12,815 nucleotides of DNA, from positions 1-12,815 of the forward strand of contig JACQPS010000343.1 in NCBI GenBank assembly GCA_016207445.1, read 5' to 3'. This stretch comes from Gemmatimonadota bacterium (GTDB lineage Bacteria; Gemmatimonadota; Gemmatimonadetes; Longimicrobiales; RSA9). Shown here piece by piece: positions 1 through 4,466 of this stretch. The position numbers and the translations under genes are program-made. The notes beneath the pieces are model-generated. The model saw only the letters and a program-made list of their open reading frames with translations, had not been told where the DNA came from and searched no databases. Each line of letters starts with the position of its first letter. The first letter of the stretch is position 1.

Positions 1-107
1 CGCTTCGCGATCTCCGCTTCCAGCTCCGCCCTTCCCCGCGCCAGGCGCTCCAGCAGCTCGAGATCCAGCTCCTCCGGATGCACCTGACGCGCCGCCCGCG
101 CTTCCAT
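1..107 (-). CDS. Partial N-terminus of an unidentified protein, possibly a MoxR-type AAA ATPase
   Basis: An open frame on the minus strand starts at the ATG at 105-107 and leaves the window at base 1, so only about 35 residues are visible. An AGGA Shine-Dalgarno core lies six bases before the ATG (plus-strand 114-117), which supports this start. The visible peptide is charged and helical, with many Leu, Glu and Arg (pattern LLERL, then ELEAEIAKR). A short helical leader ending in E-I-x-K is common just before the VxVGQ segment of MoxR-family AAA ATPases, so that family is possible, but the diagnostic part lies outside the window. It is co-directional with the BsuPI-domain gene, 88 bases downstream of that gene's stop. 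The coding call is fairly safe; the family is a guess. Confidence 0.55.
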   Translation of the reverse strand, partial: MEARAARQVHPEELDLELLERLARGRAELEAEIAK

Positions 108-153
108 GCCCTGTCCTTTCGCGTGCATCGACGACCACAGGGGGTGAGGGAGC

Positions 154-211
154 GGGAATCGGGGATTGGCACGCGCCGCGGCCTGATCCCAATCCCTAGT
201 CCCCGATCCCC
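154..211. repeat. GGGGATC-type heptamer array with inverted arms
   Basis: Left arm 154-169 is two heptamer-like units (GGGAATC, GGGGATT). Right arm 182-211, read on the minus strand, is about four units (GGGGATC, GGGGACT, AGGGATT, GGGATCA). The arms are inverted relative to each other and could pair imperfectly, with one arm longer than the other. The element fills the gap between two minus-strand genes. The right arm runs into the end of the BsuPI-domain gene and supplies its last codons (G-I-G-D) and its TAG stop at 196-198. It could act as a processing hairpin or weak terminator for that gene. Confidence 0.7.
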
Positions 212-651
212 AGCTTGAACACCGCCCGCTGCTCGATGCGCCGGTTCGACGCGGGAATAACGCCCACCGCCACCAGGCGCCCGCGCCGGGCTCCCGGCGT
301 CCACGCCGCCTCGTACCGCAGCGTCTCGCCGGCGGGCAGCACCTCGCGCCCCAGCACTTGCGCGAAGGCGCGATCGGAGGACCAGCGCCAGACTTCGGCC
401 CCCTCCTCCGTGTATACCACGAAATCGAAGCGCTGCGACGTCGGGAACTCCAGCGTCGCAGGCCGCGCCTCGGCGTTGGTGACGTGCAGCACGAAACGAA
501 CGGAGTCGGCCGCCACCTGTACCGCCAGCGTCGAAGCGAGTTCCCCGACCGGGGCGCCCGCCGGCGTCCCCGCTGCACCGGCGTCCACGTCCGCGCTCTG
601 GCTGCACGCACACGCCAGCGCCACGCACCACACCGCCCGCGTCGTCCTCAT
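196..651 (-). CDS. Exported BsuPI-domain protein, probable lipoprotein
   Basis: The product is 151 residues. Residues 1-16 form a short signal sequence (basic MRTTR, then a hydrophobic stretch) ending in ALACAC. Cys14 or Cys16 could be the lipidation site, but the residue at -3 is Ala, so the lipobox is imperfect. After a low-complexity Ala/Gly/Pro linker (about 20-38), residues 40-147 form one beta-sandwich matching the BsuPI (intracellular proteinase inhibitor) domain: a VRFVLHVTNA strand, LEFPTSQRFDF, then VWRWSSDRAF and LPAGETLRYEAAW. BsuPI was described as a serine protease inhibitor in Bacillus, but most genes with the domain have no tested role. The start at 649-651 is chosen because it gives a clean signal peptide; the Shine-Dalgarno site is weak and very close. 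The gene is divergent from the atp operon. Its C-terminal codons and stop lie inside a GGGGATC repeat array. Confidence 0.8.
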   Translation of the reverse strand: MRTTRAVWCVALACACSQSADVDAGAAGTPAGAPVGELASTLAVQVAADSVRFVLHVTNAEARPATLEFPTSQRFDFVVYTEEGAEVWRWSSDRAFAQVLGREVLPAGETLRYEAAWTPGARRGRLVAVGVIPASNRRIEQRAVFKLGIGD

Positions 652-676
652 CCCTCGACAGCCGATCAGCGACGAG

Positions 677-720
677 CGGTCAGCGGCCGGCAACCGATCG
701 GTTCCGCCGGCCGCTGACCG
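677..720. repeat. 44-bp near-perfect palindrome between divergent genes
   Basis: Arms 677-691 and 706-720 are perfect 15-bp inverted repeats (CGGTCAGCGGCCGGC and its complement). Between them, 692-703 is itself a 12-bp palindrome, AACCGATCGGTT, followed by CC. The whole block lies 25 bases upstream of the BsuPI-gene start, in the region shared by the minus-strand gene and the atp operon. It could be a two-fold protein-binding site or an RNA hairpin in the leader of the BsuPI-domain transcript. Confidence 0.75.
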
Positions 721-844
721 CCGCAAGCCGCTCCTGATCTCTTGGGGCGCAAGGCGTTTGCAAGATGGGGACCGCTTTGCACGAGCGTCAAGCGAGCGGC
801 GCGTCCATCCTGGTCGAGCCCGACGCCAGGCGGCGCGCGCGTGC

Positions 845-873
845 TTGCGAAAAATTTCACAAGCCGGTAGCTT
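845..873 (+). promoter_or_regulatory. Candidate promoter of the atp operon
   Basis: TTGCGA at 845-850 and TAGCTT at 868-873 are spaced by 17 bases and would start RNA near 880, about 30 bases before the atpZ start. The spacer holds an A/T-rich patch (AAAAATTTCA) that stands out in this GC-rich region. The -10 match is only moderate. The same TAGCTTT string follows a TTGACA at 12493 in the 23S rRNA leader, which adds a little weight. Confidence 0.4.
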
Positions 874-911
874 TTCGCGCTCTGGATTTTTCCGGCGGTC
901 GGGAGGGGCAG

Positions 912-1178
912 TTGGCCGAGCGGCGCAGCCCCGCGGAGAAGCCGCGGGTCGTGATGGAGGTGGGGCGATATTTCGGGTACGGACTGACGTGGGCGTTGAG
1001 CACCGCGTTCTTTCTGTTCCTGGGGTGGTTGCTGGACCGCTGGCTGGGGACGCTGCCTCTCTTCGTGGTGCTGGGCGCGGTAGTGGGCGCGGGCGCGGGC
1101 TTCTACAGCCTCTACTATCATCTGGTGATCGAGCCGCGGGAGCGGCGTCGCCGCGAGGCCGGGGGCAACAATGGGTGA
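912..1178 (+). CDS. atpZ: AtpZ/AtpI-family ATP synthase accessory protein
   Basis: This is a small two-helix membrane protein of the AtpZ/AtpI group that opens many atp operons. It is linked to assembly of the Fo part and, in some species, to Mg2+ or Ca2+ uptake. Helix one covers about FGYGLTWALSTAFFLFLGWLL and helix two LPLFVVLGAVVGAGAGFYSLYY, joined by a DRWLGT turn, with a basic tail after it (EPRERRRREAGG). I choose the TTG at 912-914 as start because GGAGGGG at 902-908 is ideally spaced before it, giving 88 residues, a usual length. The ATG at 954 is an alternative start giving 74 residues, but has no good ribosome site. An open frame continues upstream to 765 without family features. 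The stop overlaps the atpI start by eight bases (ATGGGTGA), suggesting coupling. Confidence 0.8.
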   Translation: MAERRSPAEKPRVVMEVGRYFGYGLTWALSTAFFLFLGWLLDRWLGTLPLFVVLGAVVGAGAGFYSLYYHLVIEPRERRRREAGGNNG

Positions 1179-1641
1179 CGCGGCGACACGGCGACACGGC
1201 GACACGGCGAGTGAAAGGACGCCCCACGCCGCGTCGCCGCGTCCCCGCGTCGCCGCGTCGAGGCGCGCTGGCCGCGTTTTCCGGGCGCTGGGCGCCTATG
1301 CCGCCACGGCCGGTGCGGTCGTGCTCCTGGGCGGCGCGCTGCTCGGGGAGCTGCTCGGGCCCGGCTCGGTGCGCGCGGTCTGGTGGGGGGCCGGCGTCGC
1401 GTACGCGATCCAGCTGGTCGCGTTCGGCGCGCTCCTGTTCGCCGCGCGGCGCCAGCAATCATTCTTGCTGGTCTGGATCGCGGGCACGCTGCTTCGGTTC
1501 GCGGCGGTGCTGGTCTTCGGCTTCTGGCTGGCGCGCGCGGGGACGTTGCCGCCGGCGCCGCTTCTGGGTAGTCTGGCAGGTTTCCTGTTTGCGCTGCTGC
1601 TGCTGGAACCGGTGTTCTTCCGGCGACGCGGGGGCGAATGA
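1171..1641 (+). CDS. atpI: ATP synthase subunit I (AtpI), with repeat-encoded N-terminus
   Basis: The product is 156 residues. About residues 40-150 carry four hydrophobic helices: AYAATAGAVVLLGGALLGEL, VWWGAGVAYAIQLVAFGALLF, FLLVWIAGTLLRFAAVLVFGFWL and the segment before LLLLEPVFFRRR. This is the layout of ATP synthase protein I, which helps assemble the c-ring. The ATG at 1171-1173 overlaps the atpZ stop and has a GGGGG run five bases before it. The first ~34 residues (MGDAATRRHGDTAS..., rich in Arg and Ala) come wholly from an octamer repeat and its inverted copy, and are not expected in the family. Either the repeat sits in the gene and is translated, or translation really starts further down at a non-ATG codon. 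The stop overlaps the atpB start (ATGA). Confidence 0.75.
   Translation: MGDAATRRHGDTASERTPHAASPRPRVAASRRAGRVFRALGAYAATAGAVVLLGGALLGELLGPGSVRAVWWGAGVAYAIQLVAFGALLFAARRQQSFLLVWIAGTLLRFAAVLVFGFWLARAGTLPPAPLLGSLAGFLFALLLLEPVFFRRRGGE
1177..1260. repeat. CGGCGACA octamer array with inverted copy inside atpI
   Basis: Left arm 1177-1211 is GACG followed by three CGGCGACA units and CGGCGAGT. Right arm 1225-1260 is the inverted form, on the other strand CGGCGACG, CGGGGACG, CGGCGACG, CGGCGTG. The gap between arms is about 13 bases, so the RNA could form a stem of some 30 pairs with few mismatches. It begins six bases after the ATG of atpI and so lies in coding sequence. A related two-unit remnant sits at 10541-10558. 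Confidence 0.85.
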
Positions 1642-2588
1642 TCGGACGACTGTGGCCGTGGCTCCAGGCAGCCGAGCCGCAGGCGGAGGCCGCGGCGGCG
1701 CCGGCCGAGGGCGGCGGGCTCACGCTCGGCGAGATGATCATGCATCACGTGACGGACTCGCGCGAGCTCGAGATTCCGTTCGGGGGTGCGCTGCGGCGCA
1801 TCGGCCTCATCGACCGAACGGCCATCGAGCTGCCTCGCTTCGACCCGATCCAGCTCGGACCCGTGACGCTGGACCTCTCCCCCACCAAGCACGTGGTCTT
1901 CCTGTTCCTGGCCGCGATCCTGGTGGCCGTGGTCATGATCTGGACGGCGCGGAAGACGCACGGCAAAGCCGCGGAGCGGGCGCCCAAAGGCGTGGCGAAC
2001 CTGATCGAGGCGTTCGTCATCTACCTGCGCGACGAGGTCGCGCTGCGCAATATCGGGCACGGCGGCGAACGGTACGTGCCGTACGTGCTCACCCTCTTCT
2101 TCTTCATCCTGTTCGCGAACCTGCTGGGGCTGCTGCCGTGGGGAGCCACCGCCACGGGAAACATCGCGGTTACGGCGACGCTGGCCTTCCTCTCTCTGGT
2201 GTTGATCGAGGTCTCCGGTTTCCGCACCCTCGGGCCGCGCGGATACCTGCGCACGATCGTCTTCGTGCCGGAGGGCATGCCCTGGTACGGCAAGGCGCTC
2301 ATGGCCGCGATCATGACGCCGGTCGAGCTGCTCGGGAAGGTCGCGAAGCCGTTCGCGCTGGCGGTCCGACTCTTCGCCAACATGACCGCGGGGCACCTGG
2401 TGGTGCTCGCGCTGGTGGGCCTGATCTTCGTCGCGGCGCCGGTCGCCTCCTGGATTCTCCCCGTGATCGCCCCCGTGGTCATGGCGGTGGCGATCATGGT
2501 GCTGGAGCTGTTCGTCGCGCTGCTGCAGGCGTTTATTTTCGCCATGCTGACGTCGGTGTTCATCGGGCTGATTCGGCATGCGCACTGA
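1638..2588 (+). CDS. atpB: ATP synthase Fo subunit a
   Basis: The product is 316 residues: the stator channel protein of Fo that passes protons to and from the c-ring. Arg244 in VRLFANMTAGH is the essential stator arginine (E. coli Arg210). Gln297 in LLQAFIF matches E. coli Gln252. The E. coli Glu219/His245 pair is reversed here: His253 follows NMTAG, and Glu290 lies seven residues before Gln297, the same swap known from mitochondrial subunit a. The first ~80 residues are a long hydrophilic periplasmic-side extension with an Ala/Glu/Pro-rich part; such long N-termini occur in FCB-group bacteria. Membrane helices follow from about KHVVFLFLAAILVAVVMIW onward. The start overlaps the atpI stop by four bases. 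A 314-base gap separates it from atpE. Confidence 0.97.
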   Translation: MIGRLWPWLQAAEPQAEAAAAPAEGGGLTLGEMIMHHVTDSRELEIPFGGALRRIGLIDRTAIELPRFDPIQLGPVTLDLSPTKHVVFLFLAAILVAVVMIWTARKTHGKAAERAPKGVANLIEAFVIYLRDEVALRNIGHGGERYVPYVLTLFFFILFANLLGLLPWGATATGNIAVTATLAFLSLVLIEVSGFRTLGPRGYLRTIVFVPEGMPWYGKALMAAIMTPVELLGKVAKPFALAVRLFANMTAGHLVVLALVGLIFVAAPVASWILPVIAPVVMAVAIMVLELFVALLQAFIFAMLTSVFIGLIRHAH

Positions 2589-2590
2589 TA

Positions 2591-2690
2591 TCGGGCTCGG
2601 GCGCGGGCTCGCGCTCGGGCTCGGAATTGTTGGATTCGCCCGTGTCGTGCGGATTCGGCGGGACGACTGTCAACTGTCGACTGTCGACTG
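2591..2690. repeat. GGGCTC hexamer array (2591-2624) and CAGTTGA-type heptamer array (2665-2690)
   Basis: 2591-2624 is a run of degenerate hexamers (CGGGCT, CGGGCG, CGGGCT, CGCGCT, CGGGCT) starting three bases after the atpB stop and ending in GGAATT. 2665-2690, read on the minus strand, is CAGTCGA, CAGTCGA, CAGTTGA, CAGTC. Here neither array has a clear inverted partner nearby, unlike the other copies in the window. The hexamer array matches the left arm of the hairpin at 3182; the heptamer array matches those at 4368 and 8731. Confidence 0.75.
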
Positions 2691-2700
2691 AATTGGGCGA

Positions 2701-2848
2701 GCGCGCCAGCCCGCACGTGGCGCGCCTTCGGGGGGGAGGCTCCGTCCCGTCCGTCGTAACGTAGCCGGCCGTGAGGTCGGCGAGAGCCGTGCGATCCGTG
2801 AGGACCGAGCAGCGGTGGCCGTCGCCGCGGGCAGAGGGGGCTGCCCGC
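2701..2848 (+). promoter_or_regulatory. Structured atpE leader (candidate cis-acting RNA)
   Basis: This 314-base atpB-atpE gap has no gene. Besides the two short arrays it holds several perfect stems: GCGCGCCA at 2701-2708 with TGGCGCGC at 2718-2725; GGC-GAGA-GCC near 2779-2788 inside a GGTC/GACC pair; and GCGGGCAG at 2827-2834 with CTGCCCGC at 2841-2848. CCGTGAGG is repeated at 2769-2776 and 2796-2803. The last stem lies about 55 bases before the atpE start. The c subunit is needed in many copies per enzyme, so a leader that protects the mRNA or raises atpE translation would make sense. No known RNA family is recognised. Confidence 0.4.
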
Positions 2849-2902
2849 CGGGATGGAGGAGCGGACCGGACAGAGTCCCCCGACTCGAGCGGAGGCAGGC
2901 AC

Positions 2903-3169
2903 ATGTTTTCTCCCCTTCTTGCGCTGGTGCAGGAAGCGGCACCGGAGGCGGGCGCGGGCACCGCGATGCTGGGCGCGGGCCTGGGCGCGGGCCTGGCCGT
3001 GATCGGCGCCGGGCTCGGCATTGGCCGGATCGGCGGCTCGGCCACGGAGGCCATCGCGCGGCAGCCCGAGGCGGCCGGCAACATCCAGACGGCCGGCATC
3101 ATCCTGGCCGCTCTGATCGAAGGCGTGACGCTGTTCGCGCTGGTGATCGCGTTCCTGATCACTCTGTGA
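2903..3169 (+). CDS. atpE: ATP synthase Fo subunit c (rotor ring)
   Basis: The product is 88 residues: the proteolipid that forms the rotating c-ring. Residues ~22-49 are helix one with a long glycine ladder (GAGLGAGLAVIGAGLGIG) that sets helix packing. The polar loop ARQPEA is at 52-57. Helix two (about 62-88) carries the ion-carrying Glu73 in LIEGVTLFAL. The residue after Glu73 is Gly, and the Gln/Ser/Thr ligands of Na+-type rings are absent, so the ring should be proton-driven. The N-terminus before helix one is about 20 residues, somewhat long. The start at 2903 is fixed by GGAGG at 2891-2895, seven bases upstream, one of the best ribosome sites in the operon, as expected for the most abundant subunit. 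An open frame extends upstream to 2771 but is not family-like. Confidence 0.97.
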   Translation: MFSPLLALVQEAAPEAGAGTAMLGAGLGAGLAVIGAGLGIGRIGGSATEAIARQPEAAGNIQTAGIILAALIEGVTLFALVIAFLITL

Positions 3170-3181
3170 GCGGGCTCGGAT

Positions 3182-3237
3182 CTCGGGCTCGGGCTCGGGC
3201 TCGGAATTGCCTGGTCGAGCCCGAGCCCGAGCCCGAG
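3182..3237. repeat. Perfect 22-bp GGGCTC-repeat hairpin between atpE and atpF
   Basis: Left arm 3182-3203 is CTC followed by GGGCTC units; right arm 3216-3237 is its exact complement built of GAGCCC units. The loop is 12 bases (3204-3215). A further degenerate unit follows to 3246. The structure ends only about 12-20 bases before the atpF start and leaves that gene without a visible Shine-Dalgarno site. No T-run follows on the plus strand, so it is not an ordinary terminator. It could stall exonucleases or lower expression of atpF relative to atpE. Confidence 0.9.
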
Positions 3238-3258
3238 CGCGAGCCCGAAAAAAACGAA

Positions 3259-3819
3259 ATGCGCGCCATGAACCTGTTTACGATCGTATTACAGGAGCAC
3301 GAAGCCGGCGGCGGCGGCATCTTCGACATCAACACGGGCGTGATGTTCTGGACCGTGGTGATCTTCCTCACGCTGCTCGTCGTGCTGACCAGGTTCGCCT
3401 GGCGCCCGATCCTCGGTGCGCTCGAGGCGCGCGAGCGCCGCATCCAGGAGATCCTGGACGCGGCCGCCCAGGACCGCGTGGAAGCCGAGCGATTGCTCGA
3501 GGATCAGCGCCGGCAGCTCGCGGAAGCGCGGCAGCAGGCGCAGCAGATTCTGGCGGAAGGCAAGCAGGCCTCCGAGCGCGTGCGCCAGGAACTGCTGGAG
3601 CGCGCGAAGGCCGAGCAGGAGGCGATGCTTGCGCGCGCGCGCCAGGAGCTGACCCAGGAAAAGGAGCGGGCCCTCGAGGCGCTGCGACGGGAGGCCGTCG
3701 ACCTCTCGCTCGCCGCGGCATCCAAGCTCGTCGAGCGCCGGCTGAACGCCGAGGAGGACCGGCGCCTGGTGCGCAGTTTCCTCGAGCGCGTCGGCACGGA
3801 AGCCGGAGAGCAGCCGTGA
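3259..3819 (+). CDS. atpF: ATP synthase Fo subunit b (peripheral stalk)
   Basis: The product is 186 residues, or 183 if the second ATG at 3268 is used. One membrane helix lies near residues 26-49 (GVMFWTVVIFLTLLVVLTRFAW), preceded by a Gly-rich segment and followed by the usual WRPILGALEARERRIQEIL. Residues ~50-180 are a long charged coiled coil rich in Glu, Arg, Gln and Ala, the dimeric stalk that holds the F1 head. There is no b' duplicate, so a homodimer is expected. No good ribosome site precedes either ATG: the sequence just upstream is an A-rich stretch (GAAAAAAACGAA) after the repeat hairpin. The stop is overlapped by the atpH GTG start (GTGA). Confidence 0.95.
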   Translation: MRAMNLFTIVLQEHEAGGGGIFDINTGVMFWTVVIFLTLLVVLTRFAWRPILGALEARERRIQEILDAAAQDRVEAERLLEDQRRQLAEARQQAQQILAEGKQASERVRQELLERAKAEQEAMLARARQELTQEKERALEALRREAVDLSLAAASKLVERRLNAEEDRRLVRSFLERVGTEAGEQP

Positions 3820-4379
3820 GAGAGCCGACCATCGCGCGCAGCTACGCCGAGGCGCTTTTCGAGCTGGGCGAGCGTCAGGACCAGCAGGAGGCATTCGCGC
3901 GGGCGAGCGAGGAGCTCGCCACGCTGCTGGAGCGTGAGCCGCGGCTGCGCGCCTTCCTGGAGACGCCCAAGGTGGAGGCGGCGGCGAAGAAGCGGGTTCT
4001 CCGCGACGCGCTCGGCGAACGCGTGCCCGCCCTGTTCCTCAACTTCCTTCAGGTCGTGATCGACAAGCGGCGGCAGCGGCTGCTGCGCGAGATCGCGCGC
4101 GAGTACCGATCGCTTCTGGACGAGCGTCTCGGCCGGCTGCACGTTCAGGTGCTGCTCGCGCGCGAGCCCGACGAGCGCACCGAGCGCGAGATCGCCGAGG
4201 AGCTGTCGCAGGCCCTCGGTCGCAAAGTGATCGCGCACCTGCGCGTGGAGCCCGCGATCCTGGGCGGCATCGTGGTGCGCTACCGCGACCGCGTGCTGGA
4301 CGGATCGCTTCGGCGCAAGCTGCTCTCGCTGCGCCGGCGCATGGTCGAGGCGGAATTGCCCAGGGGAGTTCACAGTTGA
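3816..4379 (+). CDS. atpH: ATP synthase F1 subunit delta (OSCP type)
   Basis: The product is 187 residues and links the top of the alpha/beta head to the b stalk. The N-terminal helical domain begins with the typical IARSYAEALFELGE, and continues with LRAFLETPKV and FLNFLQVVIDKRRQRLL. The C-terminal part has the family pattern AILGGIVVRYRDRVLDGSLRRKLLSLRRRM. The GTG start at 3816 overlaps the atpF stop and has GGAGAG at 3805-3810 five bases upstream. The last residues (GVHS) and the TGA stop at 4377-4379 are made by the beginning of a CAGTTGA repeat array, so the original end of the gene may have been altered. Confidence 0.95.
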   Translation: MREPTIARSYAEALFELGERQDQQEAFARASEELATLLEREPRLRAFLETPKVEAAAKKRVLRDALGERVPALFLNFLQVVIDKRRQRLLREIAREYRSLLDERLGRLHVQVLLAREPDERTEREIAEELSQALGRKVIAHLRVEPAILGGIVVRYRDRVLDGSLRRKLLSLRRRMVEAELPRGVHS

Positions 4380-4450
4380 CAGTTGACAGCAATCACCGCG
4401 GCGCTGTCAACTGTGAACTGTAAACCTGTCAACTGTCAAACTGTTAACTG
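4368..4450. repeat. CAGTTGA heptamer array with inverted copy between atpH and atpA
   Basis: Left arm 4368-4390 contains CAGTTGA twice plus a third partial unit. Right arm 4403-4450 is the inverted array, about six units on the minus strand (CAGTTAA, CAGTTTGA, CAGTTGA, CAGGTTTA, CAGTTCA, CAGTTGA). Arms can pair in more than one register over a 12-base loop (AATCACCGCGGC). It provides the atpH stop and ends 16 bases before the atpA ATG, which lacks a strong Shine-Dalgarno site. Confidence 0.9.
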
Positions 4451-4466
4451 ATCGAGACGAGTCGAT

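Noticed and set aside
677..720. Insertion-sequence or MITE ends
   Set aside because: There is no target-site duplication around the palindrome and no transposase gene in the window.
765..911. Longer atpZ starting at the ATG at 765
   Set aside because: The extra 49 residues are not family-like and would contain the promoter candidate; the TTG at 912 has a far better ribosome site.
1296..2585. 429-residue minus-strand open frame opposite atpB
   Set aside because: It is rich in His, Gln, Arg and Asp as expected for antisense of GC-rich membrane protein codons, and has no recognisable domain.
215..2764. 849-residue plus-strand open frame across the atpZ-atpB region
   Set aside because: It overlaps well-supported atpI and atpB in another frame and is Arg/Ala/Ser-rich shadow sequence with no domains.
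4368..4450. CRISPR array
   Set aside because: Units are 7-8 bases and joined directly, without spacers of the right length, so this is a tandem/inverted repeat.
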